This document shows positions 49,301-60,190 of a DNA stretch of 64,000 nt, one piece after another. The notes beneath the pieces are model-generated. The model had not been told where the DNA came from, made no database searches, and worked only from the letters and a program-made list of their open reading frames with translations. Numbering within the stretch: position 1 is the stretch's first letter; every line of letters begins with the position of its first letter. The position numbers and the translations under genes were made by a program. Source of the DNA: Septoria linicola (taxonomy: Eukaryota > Ascomycota > Dothideomycetes > Mycosphaerellales > Mycosphaerellaceae); the NCBI GenBank assembly GCA_024114885.1, contig CP099419.1, positions 3,968,001-4,032,000 on the forward strand. The letters run 5' to 3'.

Positions 49301-51244
49301 TCCTATACTTATACTCTTCCTAGTTAGGGATTAGAATTCTTTCCTTTAGGTTAGTAACTTTGTAAAGGTTTGAGAGTAACCCTCTTCTAAAGTATGTAAA
49401 TCTTCTATACTATAGCTCCTACTATTTTAGATCCTTCTCTAACAGAGTAGTATAGGCATTGTTAACCTCTATAGGATTATATAGTAAGTAATATAACTTT
49501 TCCTATAGGAGAGGTAATATCTTACTAATAAATAGAACACCTCTAACTAGCTTGGTCTTTATAACTGTTTAGCTATCTAGGGAGGTAAGAGTGAAATTAG
49601 GCTTCTAGACTCTAAATTGCTTACTAAACTAATCCTATAATATAAGATTTACTTTAAGATTAGGAACAAATAGTACCCTATTAAGTAGAACTTCTCCTCC
49701 TAAGATTCCCTTTATCTATACTAGTCTAGAGTAGGTTATATAGAGGTATCCTCCTCCTACCTTAATCTATACTTTCTTCCTTAGTAGCTTTACTAATCTA
49801 AAGAAGGACAGTTAGTTAGTTATATAGGATAAGGCACAGGAATCTAAGAGCCATTCTTAGGGTAACAACTTGCCTTTAGCCTTAATTATAGAATAGGCTA
49901 ACTTATCTTAGTTATCATCTTCTAATAGGGAATCATTATTGCTTCTAGAACTAGAGTAAGTTCTAGAATCAGAACTAGAACTAGACTCCTAGGCTGAAAA
50001 TCCTTTCTTTAGAAGCTTTCTAGACTTTTCTATCCTTTGAAGCTGCTTGCCTATTTTCTAGACAACCTTCTTCAGCTTATTATATAATAATGACTTGTAG
50101 ACAGCTTTCTTGATATATCTAGCATTCCTTAGTAAAGAGGATCTTCTAACCCTCCCTCTAAGGAATAATCCCTAAGGGTCCTTCTAGTTCTTAGTACTAT
50201 TTCTCTACTAGGACAGTTTCTTAGTAGTAGGGAGGTCAGGACAATCCTTCAACTAGTACTTCCCTTTCTTATAGAGCTAGTATATTAGTAGAGACTTTCC
50301 TTAGTAGGGCTGCCTAGAATAGAATATAGCTAGACCTATGTCTATCTTGTCTAGATTATCTCTTACCTCTTAGGACTCAAGTAGAAGGAGAATAGTGTCT
50401 ATATCTAAGGATGGTTAGGTTATAATAGTATCCTTAGCTACTTAGTATAATATAGGTAGGGACTATAGGAGATGTTTTAGCCTTTTCTCTTAGCTCTAGT
50501 AGTAGGCTTCCTAAGGATCAATCTTAGCAATCCTCTTACCTAGGCCTCTAAGGTGTCTCTATACTTCCCTAATTATCTTATTAGGTAACATCCTGAATAT
50601 AATAAACTGCTTAATCAGACCTATAGTATAGGACTTTAGGACTCTGTTATACTTGTTCTAGAGAATCATCTATATCTTAGCTACTAGTATAGTAACATAC
50701 TGTGTCTCTAGCTCTATCTTATTATCTTTACTAATACTGTATCTAATACTGAACCTACATACTATATTGTCTTTTAAGAAGTATTGATTCTAAGTAATAT
50801 GTATCTAAAGACTAGTGTCCTACTAAACTATATATAGGTTCCCTCTAACAATTAGTTAGCTAATTGCCTAGAACTAGTCCTTTCCTTCTAGCTTATCTGT
50901 CTATAGCTTGAACTATCTCTTCTAGTTAGTTCTGTCTAGGATTAGAATCCTTTAGCTCTTCTTGTCCTCTTAGTCCATTATAGAAATAGGTGAATAGAAT
51001 AAATAATTAGTAGAATGCTTTAGACTAGCTAAGGATTCTAGAGAAGGGTAATTTCTTGTAGTAGGGAGACTAGCTCTAAGGGATAGGGATTCCTCGTATT
51101 TAGGAAATTACTAAGACTTAGATCTTTCTCTCTTAGCAGAGTTTCTATTACTAGGTAGTAGGAAGGCCAAGTAGCCTCTTCTAACTCTAGTGATACTAGG
51201 TACAATAGTAGAGAACTGGGCAGGTATTGACAAAGTAGAAACAC
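46326..51244 (-). pseudogene. Decayed Copia Gag-Pol polyprotein, copy 4
   Basis: Reverse-strand polyprotein. A 68-codon N-terminal open stretch (51038-51244) starts at GTG, not ATG, and is in a different frame from the Gag core. The protease box reads Leu-Asp-Ser-Cys-Ala, the least altered version. The RT box at 47349-47360 reads Tyr-Ile-Asn-Asn. An open 60-codon stretch at 46767-46949 covers the RT/RNase H connection (ALKKLTRYLRSNLDLSLRYL, then a YIDSDY motif with the RNase H catalytic Asp still present). Elsewhere TAG/TAA interrupt the frame. Confidence 0.88.
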
Positions 51245-51410
51245 ACTACTGTCTTATAGAGATCTTTACTAACTTGTATACTACTAGGTATAAACTAGCT
51301 TCGTTAGTAATATAGTTAGAGAAACTTCTAGGCCCTAAATGTTTTCTATAAACTACAAGGGATATAAGTAACCTATACTAACATAGGTTGCTCCTATTTA
51401 GTATATAAAC

Positions 51411-51424
51411 CTAGGCTTATAACC
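51411..51424 (-). promoter_or_regulatory. Copia primer-binding site, copy 4 (mutated)
   Basis: GGTTATAAGCCTAG on the element strand. It is the initiator tRNA-Met anticodon-arm match of copy 3 with two RIP-type changes. Confidence 0.55.
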
Positions 51425-51702
51425 TGTTAAAAGTGGAGAGCGTTTATAGATGCTACACAATGTTAAGGAGGGTATAGCGTAGTAAAGAAGAATAGGGGAT
51501 CAATCTTAAACTAACTTATATACATAGTGTAGTAGCAATATGCTAGGAACTAAATACAAAGTTGATTGAGTTAGTTATCTAAGAAGAGAAGAGAGAGAAG
51601 TAAGATGTACCTCTTACTAAGCCTTAGGTGGATGCCTTAGGCATCTAGAACCATGCTCAGAAGTCCATATCTAGACTAACTATCTAGGATACATTCTTAA
51701 CA
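51425..51702 (-). repeat. Copia 5' LTR, copy 4
   Basis: 278 bp, TGTTAAAAG...TTCTTAACA on the plus strand, followed by the GTTAG duplication at 51703-51707. Confidence 0.95.
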
Positions 51703-54700
51703 GTTAGTCTTATAGTTATCGAGGATAACTTCTATAGCGGCACCTTACTAGTAAAAGATCTCTTCCTATATAAACCTTACTATCTATACTAAGGAGATAC
51801 TCTTTACTAGGTACTAGAATATACGTACTTCTAGCTAGCGCGATAGAGATTCACGTATAACTATTAACGAATAGTTCTTCGAGACATATAAGCTATCGAT
51901 ATACTACCGCTAGCCGACTATAACTTAGAGTAGGATCTATAGTTCTCTAGGTACCTATCTCCTATACCGAAGACTATAAATAGTATATTACTAAATAGCG
52001 AGCGAGATTTAAGCCTAAACCCTATCCTACTACTATCGTTTCTAGATAAGATTATATATCTGTTTAGTACTACGATAACTGTTCTTATAATAGTATGCCT
52101 TAATAATACGAGCTCGCGCTTTAGGTTTATTAATAACTCGCTATAGAGGTCTAGCTACTCGCTCTTAGCGCTAGAGCTAGTTGTTCTTAATATAAAATAG
52201 CCGATACTTCTTCCTTAACCGCTTATACTCGTTATTAGAAACTCTCTTAGGCCTTTATATTCGTATAAGTACGAAAGCGATATTTATTAACTCCTAAGAG
52301 TAGATCCTATTAATTATAGGTAGCTCGCTCTAAATTACCTATATAGAGAAAGCGTTAATATAAAAGGTATCGAAGAATTGCTCGTTGATTATTAGATCCA
52401 CGTCTTCTTCCTGTTCTATAGCTTCTATATCTTCAGGTATAGTAGGCTTCCTTAACAACGAATCCGGAGCTATATACTTCTTACTAGGAATATATATAAC
52501 GTTGAAGTCGAAGAGGTAGATCTATACTAGCTAGCGCGTTATTACTATATTCGGCAAATTAGAGGTAGCTTTATTAAGCTAGTAAACGAGGGTATTTATA
52601 TTAATCTCTAGTTAGAAGTATACTCCGAACAGCTATAGTTTCAGCTTCTTTAATACCTTTAGTATACTAAGGTATTCGCGCTTTCTAGTATCGTACTTAA
52701 CTTCTACTAGGTTAAATAGGCCAGACTTATATCGAACTAGATAGTAGAGAAGTAGCTCGTCTCGATTATATTAGGAAAGCGTATATCTCTAACCTTTGCT
52801 ACTCGAATCTATACCTACGATAATAAGTCCTACTTCTTCTCTAAAGTTAAGAGTAACTAGGGCTAGGGCTGAAACTAGTACCTTTAAGACGACGTCTTTA
52901 GCTAGTTAGTGTTCGGTAGTCTATTAAAACTTAGTATCCTTCCGTAAGAGCTTGAATAGTAGAGCAAGGATAATCGTGAAACCTTTAACCTAGACGTAGT
53001 AGTACGTAACTACGCCGAGGAAGATTCGAACCTCTTTCTAATTTTCTAGAGTCGGCTATTTCTTAATCTTCGCTACTCTCGCGAAGTCTAGATAGCGACT
53101 ATCGATACTAGTAAGGTAACTAACGATTACTAACTATTCGTAACAAAGCTATAGCTTATTAAAAGCTACGGTTATATTAGCTCGTTCTATATTATAGAGA
53201 ACGTCGTCTATAGCTATAATATGTTTAATAACGTAACGGCGGAGGCTAGGTTCAACCTCTTTACTATCGTACTTCGTCTTAGGCCCTTTAATACTAATAT
53301 TATTAAGGAACGGCCGTGCCTTATACGAGACATACTCTATAAGCACTTGATTAATAATACGAACGAACTAGGTAACAGAATTCGTAGCTCCTTACTATAA
53401 CGTTGTCTACTATAACAAGCCTAGCGGTAAGTCAAAACCTGTAAGGTCTCTATAGGATTTATCGAGCGGGATTTAGTTATATCTAGAGAAGATATTAACT
53501 AACGAGGCTAGCGTATAACCGGCAAAGTCCTTAGAGAAACCCTTAGCGTTAGGTAGTAAGTTCGAATCTCTTACGGTAACTTAATTGAACTTCTAAGCTA
53601 CGTTAATCAACTAATACTTCTTAGGCTTACCTACCTCTATCTTCTTACTAATAAGGAAGTACGGATTTCGATAGGTACTATAGTATAGCTTAAGAGTTCT
53701 AGCTTAGATTCGTTGTCTTAGTATGTCCTCTACGACATACTATAGAGATAGGTTTAGCTTGAAGCCTAGATACTACTATAGCTCGTAAGGAACCGTTCGA
53801 ATCTTCTATAGCGGAGTAATATTAGGATTAATTCGGCCTAAATACGTAAAGTCTTACGTAAAGGCAGCTTCTCGATTCCTTAGTATATAGTATAATAAAT
53901 CTAGCTCCTTTAGTAGTAGTTCTATACTAGGTTTGAACTTTGTAAGCTGTTCGGGCGTAAGACGTAATCTAGGCTCGATCGTCGAGAACCTCTTAGTTAG
54001 GTACTTACTATCGTAAGGTCTAGTACTAGGTAGTATAGCCGCTTCCTTCTTAATATAAGTCCGTCGCTAGTTCTTTAGTCTACTAGGGTTTGAGCTATTA
54101 GTTATAGTAATGTCGGCATTTACTAGTTTAATCTTATTAGTAACTCGCTTATAAAGAGTATAGGCGCTAATATAATTATCTAGCTTCCGCTACTCTATAG
54201 CTTCTTTATTACGAGCTCTCTCCGCTACTATATTAATAGCGGCCGAGATAACGTACGTCTCTTCGCTAAGCTCGTCGTCTACTTTATCGGAAATAACCTC
54301 GTCGTAGAGTCCGGGTTCTTAGATAGCTAGCTCCGCCTCTCTAAGCTTTATATAGGCAATTATTAAGTATTCGCTTCTATAATTCGAACTCTAGCTCGAT
54401 TAAGATACTAATATAGTATCGTTAAAACTATACCTAATACCTTAGTATAAGTCTCGCTCGCTAGTACAAGCTAGCTTAGCTTCGCTAGTAGCTAGTAAAA
54501 GCTTCTTAAGTCGACTATTTTAGCTAAATTTAGCGATATTACCTTCGACGGCCGCTACTACGAGATAGTTATACTATGTTTAAGTCTAGCTATAATTAAC
54601 CTATCTTAATAGTTCGAGCTACTATCGTAGAGAGGTACTTTATCTAATTAAGTCCGCTATAAAATAGTCTCCGAAGTAGATTACCTTTATATACGATAAC

Positions 54701-57700
54701 TACTACGTAAGGTAGTTAAAGACTTAATTCTCTAGGAGTTTAGGGCTGTCGGTAACTATAAACGAACACTAGTACTAATCGCTTATCTATCTATACTACT
54801 AGTATAGTTTAAAGTATAGTATAGGAGGTATAACGTAATTGTCGTTTAAAAAGGTAACTATAGAACGTTCTACTAGCTAACTCTCCTAAGTAGAGTTTTT
54901 ACCTCTAACTACTAAACCTTACACGGAAAGAGTAGTAGAAGCTTAAAAAGCTTATAATCCCTCTCCCTACTCCTCGCTATTATAAGATCTAGAGTCCTCG
55001 ATAGTATACTCTATATTCTTTAGCCTATAATTACTAAAAGTTAGAGTTCGGACGCCGACTTCTATCGAATCTTAACGCGATATATATATTAGAGCCTCTA
55101 CTACACTCGTACCGTCGACTAGAGCTAGTTCCTCGGTACTCTAGCTTTTCCTAGGACCTATTCTATAGTTCGTATATTACTACAGCTATTAAAGCCGGTA
55201 AATATAATAATATAGCCGTCTAGAGTACTAATTAAGCCCTCCTAAGAGCTATTATCGTAGTTCTTAGAAGCTAGGCGTACCTACTACGCCTATAGTCGGC
55301 TAAGCAAGATCGGGCCGTTCGCTAGTAAGACTAGGAATAGTATAGTAACTCTAACGCTAAAGGTATCGATTAACACCTCTAGGTAGTACCTAATAAAAGT
55401 AACCTTGCCTCTAACTCCTCCTATAGTAATATTACCGAGAGAGGTTATACCGACTTGAAGCTTTCGAACGTATTCGATCGGTATAATTATTAACTTAGCT
55501 CCCTCGTCGATTAAAGACTTATAAGCTATTATTCGAGAGCTGTACTTTATAGGCACGTAGATACTTAGAACAATCTAATAGACATTATTAAATAATAGAA
55601 GGATGTTATTAGTCTACTTATAAAGCTCGGAAGCGGGCCTAGGCTTAACTATATTAATCGCTATAGCGGTAACCTAGAAGGCCTTAATATCGGTCGCTAA
55701 AACAGCTTTCGTTAGCTCCTTCTCTACCTACTCGCTAAAGGCTTTAGATAGTAAGGAATATACGCTAATCTTAACTCTACTACCTCTATTCGTACGCTTC
55801 TTTATATAGAGCTTATTAAGCTTCTTACGTAGATCCGTATCGTTTAGAATATAACTCTACAAGGAATACGACGCTCGCTCGCTATAGAGAATAATCTCCG
55901 CTAAACTTAACTAGACCTTAGATTCGAGCATTTTGTCTATCTAGAAGACGTTAGCGTTATTATTAGCGTACGTAGCTCGAAGGTAATTGTCTATACGCTT
56001 AGTCTTTAGAGGCTCCTTAGCCTTCTTTCGCTTTTAAGTATACGTAGGAGCGACTAGAACTAGTAGACCGTTTAGGTAGTCGTATATCTACTTATCCTCG
56101 ATCTTATCGTTATTACGTCTCTAAGTTTAAGAATCCTCTAACTCCTCTATATCTATAAGGTAAGGAGCTAGCTAGTTTTTATCTTCAACCTCTTTAATAC
56201 GAGAGTAACGATAAGCGCGGGTTCTTGTAGCTGTAGCCTAGGTCGTAATCCGCTTCTATACTCCTATTAGCTATCCTCTAACTAGACGAGAAGGATTTAG
56301 GTTCCGCTTTGTCTTTACGCTATCTCCGGCTACGTAGGCGCTAATTAGATCGTCCTAATCCTTCTATATAATAGAAGCGACTTAACCGATATTAATAGGA
56401 CCGTCGATACTAGCTACCTTATTCGCTATCCTCTACTAGCTCGCTCTTAGCGTTAATAAACGATCTACATTTTCAAGATTAATCTTCCTATAGCGCTACT
56501 CTAATACTCCTATTAATACGAACAGCTTTAGTAGTTCCTTGTCCTAGTAGTACTATATCTTTTCTATACCTAGGCGAGGCGTTCCGTAGTATATAATACC
56601 GGTCTTTAGATCTCTATATATTAAGCTCTTAGTCTCGAACTATTATAGGTACTCGTAGTTTACGGCTATATAGCCTTCGAGCCTATATATCTAATAACCT
56701 GAAATCTTTAAAGCGATCGCTACGTAGGCCTTAATTATTAACCTATTATCTATCGTAGCTAAGTTAATCGAAATCTCCTAGCTATAAGTAGGCCTTAGAA
56801 TATATAGATAGTCGTAATCGTAAGACTTCGCCTACTGTCCTATTAACGAGCGTAGCGGCTACGGGCCTCCTTCTTCGAGTTAACGAATCGTAGCGATTAT
56901 AAGGTCTTATATACTAGCGGTAATATTATCGACAGTTACTAACTTACGGCCTTTATAGACTACCGTTTCTCTAGCCTTAAACTTAGAGTTTAGTCTTAGA
57001 GCGGACTTCTTTACTACTTCGTACAACTACTAGACGTCTCTACCGCCTTCGTTATATACTTCTAATTTGAAGTCCTTATTACTATTAATCTAACGCTAGG
57101 CTGTCTTTAAGAGCTTACTATAATCCAAGTCCTTGTTATTAAGATCTAACCTAAGATAGGCCTAGAGCCTCTTACCGAAACGAAATAGAAGGCCTTATAT
57201 AAATAGAAGAGTACGAGAACGCTCGTCTATATACGAAGTAGGTATAGTATTAGAGTAGAGTATAAACTGCCTCAAGTACTCTAAGAGATTATTATCCTCG
57301 CTACGGTTAACCTTATAAAGGTTTTCTATATAGCGGCGGTTTCTAAGCATATATATATTATCGTACTTTCGGTATTCCTTAATAATCGACTCTTTAAACT
57401 TAGCGTAGTCTCGGTCGTAGAAACTATCAAGGCGCTAGTATCGTCTACGTTAGATAACCGTAACCTAAGTAAGTAACTTCTCGTAAAGCTATTTATTATT
57501 ATTAATAAGTAGAATAGAGTAGTTACTATATAGCGCTTTAAAGCGCTTAATATACTCGGTTACGTTCTCTCTATTAAAGAAGGGATTCTAGTCCGAGCTA
57601 GGTAGTAGCGGAACCTAAGCGATAATCACCTTCTAGCTTTAGGTTACTTAGATAGTCTCTATAAGCAGCTAGAACTACGCTATAGATAGTCTACCTCCTA

Positions 57701-57767
57701 AGTTCGGTCCTTAAAAGATATTAGTATTAGGGTTGAGGTTAGTACCTCCTTAGTCCTCTATAGACAT
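51703..57767 (-). pseudogene. Decayed Gypsy Gag-protease-RT-RNase H-integrase polyprotein, E2
   Basis: The start is ATG 57767-57765 (MSIEDQGGTNLNPN). A Gag capsid-like region follows to about 57060 (NPFFNRENVTEYIKRFKALY ... SEDNNLLEYLRQF). The protease open stretch at 55290-55556 has the active-site box Leu-Ile-Asp-Glu-Gly, a DEG variant of the usual DSG/DTG. The RT open stretch at 53149-53346 contains Phe-Leu-Asn-Asn at 53299-53304 in place of Phe-x-Asp-Asp, then IKGPKTKYD, typical of fungal Gypsy RT. RNase H is around 52440-52760 (VEVKYDTRKREYLSILKVLK; FDFNVIYIPSKKYIAPDSLL). Integrase begins below 52300 and is interrupted by Copia copy 4. Gag and protease appear to lie in one long frame apart from RIP stops. 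Non-functional. Confidence 0.87.
54837..54858. repeat. Recurring hairpin-like motif inside the E2 polyprotein region
   Basis: ATTGTCGTTTAAAAAGGTAAC, an imperfect relative of the motif at 57971-57991, lies between protease and RT. Confidence 0.35.
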
Positions 57768-58706
57768 GTCGTTATCTAATAGAGGGAATAAAGTAAAAGT
57801 AGGTAGTAGCTTTACTAGTAATCTTCGAATTTGCTTATTAAGCTAGTTAGATAAGCTACTCTCTAGTATTTCAGGCCGGCTAATAGATACTAATTCACTT
57901 ATAGAGCTCGTTCGAAGGTGTTCTAAGAGTATATTATACTCTCCTTGATTAGGTTTTTAAATAAAATATAGTTATCGTTTAAAACGATAACTAAAAAAAA
58001 CAAGGGTCTAAATTTTATTAGCTGTCTAAAGGTAAACGTTATACTTTTCTTATAATACCGGGGCTGTATTAATTGTACCTAATAAGCGAAGGCATGTCGT
58101 GTCGTATAGTTCGACTATTTATAGCTAGGCGCGTCCGTCTCGCTTATTCGGGTAATTCGCTATATAACTATAGTAGTATAATATTACGTTAGCCTGTACT
58201 ATATACCGGGTCTAGGGCCTTAGACGTGATTAGTGTCCTTAGCTAAACGATTAGCGTCTTACGCCGTACTAGGGCTTATTCTAAGCGATCCGTATACTAG
58301 AGGATACGAGATTGCCTAGACGGGTCCGGCCTATCCTATAGCCTCTACGCTATCCGAACGAGAGCGTTCTTACGCTAAACTAGGGTCTAATCGAAGACTA
58401 TTATAGGCATAGAGACCCTAAGTAAATCTCCGATATAGTAAGTCGCCTTACTATCTATACGACAATTACCGAATAGATCCGTACTAAGGAGTACTAGAGG
58501 TTTATAACTTTTCCGGGTTAGAGCGATATCTATATTCTAGAGGCTTCTATATTGTTATAGCCCTTTAAGTTACCTCTTACGTAGGCTCCTTTAGGCCTCT
58601 TATTAATGTTTATAGTACGTTAGTTCTCGCTTTAAGGCTACTATCTACCCTCTACGCTTTTAGTTCCGGTATAAGAGAGAAGAGATAGCCCTACCTTCGG
58701 CTCTAT
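57768..58706 (-). other. Family E 5' leader
   Basis: About 940 bp between the 5' LTR and the Gag ATG; no reading frame recognised. It contains the perfect hairpin at 57971-57991. Just inside the LTR the element strand reads ATAGAGCCGAAGG. If TAG was originally TGG, this would be a tRNA 3'-end type primer-binding site (TGGAGCCGAAGG), but I cannot assign the tRNA. Confidence 0.5.
57971..57991. repeat. Perfect hairpin GTTATCGTTT-A-AAACGATAAC
   Basis: Two perfectly complementary 10-bp arms around a single A, about 200 bp upstream of the Gag start in E2. It is the best copy of a motif repeated at ORF boundaries of family E. Confidence 0.7.
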
Positions 58707-58985
58707 TAATAGATAATAACTACTCTAATACTAACCTCCTAGGCAGGTATAAGAGTAGTCGCTATTAAACAAGACCTGTTCGGATAGTAATAGTCTTGTA
58801 ATACGTTAATTAACTAGTAGTAACGAGCTCAAAACAGTAGTCCTAAGACTAAGAGCCTATACTAGGACCGTAGGACATTAAATTGATTAAGTAGAGTGAA
58901 CATTGCTATCTTAGAAACGAGCTACTACCTTGCTTTTGTACTAAAACTACTAAGCACGGTATGTAGGTAGGCCTTTGCCTTACTA
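58707..58985 (-). repeat. Family E LTR shared by E2 (5') and E3 (3')
   Basis: 279 bp, less RIP-mutated than the other family E LTRs (TG and CA kept in GTGAACATTGC and GTATGTAGG). E2 leader abuts its left side and E3 internal sequence its right side, with no duplication, as expected when tandem copies share an LTR. Confidence 0.88.
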
Positions 58986-59238
58986 CTAGTTATAGAGTTT
59001 TTTATTATATTAGTTACTACTTACGTATATAAATAGCTATATAGCGTTACTAGGTAGTAACGAAAGATAAGAACTAAACTTAATAGAAGTAAGGCTCTAT
59101 AGTAACTAATTAATAGTTAATAAGGAAGAAGAGATCGTTTAGAGCGTAAAAGTAGTCTAATTATATACCTTATCGTAGTAGTATAACTACTATTAAGATT
59201 AGAGGTCTATATATAAAGCTTAGTTACGTAAGGCTTTA

Positions 59239-59260
59239 ATTATCGTTTAAAAAGATAACT
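59239..59260. repeat. Recurring hairpin motif (E3)
   Basis: ATTATCGTTTAAAAAGATAACT at the upstream edge of accessory ORF B, same place as in E1 and E2. Confidence 0.45.
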
Positions 59261-59269
59261 AAAAGTTTA

Positions 59270-60190
59270 CTTTACCTTAACGCTTCTATAGTCGTCGTAT
59301 ACTACTAACGCTACTACTAACTACTATAGTATATACCTTACTATCGCTAACGAGGACTAAGACTTAGATACTATCGTCGTTACCTCTACTAATTTAAAAG
59401 AGCCTTATTTTTCGTATACCTAGTCGACTTACTAGATCGCGCTTTCTATATCGTAAGAGACCGCTAGCGCTATAATTAATAGCTAGAAAGGAGCTATTAG
59501 AGCCGGTAAGCTTCTCTACTCTTATATAGGCCGAAAATCTTAAACTTTAAGAATTCTCTATCGGAAACTAATATTTTTAGCGATTTTTTTAGTTAGACGA
59601 AAGTTAGTAGTAAAAAGATCTTTAGGATAGACAACCCTTATCTCTCTTAGAAATCGCTAGTAGAAAAGAGCTTCGGGAGTATAGGTCTAGCTTAGATTTT
59701 TGAGACCTAGTAGTAGAAAGTAGCTCGGGACAGCTAACTTTTATAGTAATAGTAGGCTTAGGACTTAGAAAAAGGAGTAGGATAGTAGGTTAACTAGTAG
59801 ATATAGAATCTATACTTAAAAGTTAAGCTTAGAGGAGTAACTAGCTATATAGATACTTATCTTAGCTATAGAAAACAGCGTCGAGATAGTTAGGATTAGC
59901 TAGATTTCTACTAATCTAGTAAAAGAGAAGCTCGGGAAGCTTAGATTAGAGCTCGATAGTAGCTTTAGGACTAAAAGAAGAGCTTAGGACAGCTAAGATT
60001 TAGCTAGATTTATACTAGTCTAGTAAATTATAAGCTTAGGAAGCTCCGATTAGAGCTTAATAGTAGCTTTAGGACTAAGAGAAGTGCTCGAGAAGGTTAG
60101 ATTAGAGCTTCTAGGAACAAAAGAAGCGCTTAGGATAGTACGATCTTAGGAAGATTAGCCCTTTTATAGTAGAGGCTAGGCTTTAGTAGC
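59270..60190 (+). pseudogene. Family E accessory ORF B (antisense), decayed and with deletions, in E3
   Basis: Collinear with E2 43450-44464 but shorter. Around 59505 a 14-bp net loss replaces sequence present in E2. Near 59648 a 54-bp segment is missing, a multiple of three. The last tandem repeat unit is also trimmed (near 60110). The coiled-coil repeats begin at about 59894. Confidence 0.5.

Larger units (their letters stand above)
45404..51702 (-). mobile_element. Complete Copia LTR retrotransposon, copy 4, nested in E2 integrase
   Basis: 6299 bp with 278-bp LTRs and perfect GTTAG duplications. It is one of the two least RIP-mutated copies: it keeps 60- to 70-codon open stretches (46767-46949 and 51038-51244) and ancestral codons such as Cys in the protease box. 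It is inside E2 and therefore younger than E2. Confidence 0.97.
39441..58985 (-). mobile_element. Gypsy family E, copy E2, full length with nested Copia
   Basis: E2 runs from the 5' LTR (58707-58985) through leader, Gag, protease, RT, RNase H, integrase and the two accessory ORFs to the 3' LTR (39441-39720). Subtracting Copia copy 4 and one duplication (6304 bp) leaves about 13.24 kb, large for a Gypsy element. ATTAC lies left of the element (39436-39440), but the right flank is CTAGT because E3 follows directly, so no target duplication can be shown. It inserted into the chromovirus integrase. RIP is strong but somewhat lighter than in E1. Confidence 0.88.

Noticed and set aside
51038..51244. 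A 68-codon open frame as an independent gene
   Set aside because: It is collinear with the 5' coding part of the other Copia copies and starts with GTG; treated as part of the decayed polyprotein region, though in a different frame from the Gag core.
53149..53346. A 65-codon open frame as an independent gene
   Set aside because: It is the RT palm of Gypsy E2, with its FxDD box mutated, and is flanked by the rest of pol.
55290..55556. An 88-codon open frame as a stand-alone aspartic protease
   Set aside because: It lies in the Gag-Pol frame of E2 between Gag and RT; no separate start or context.
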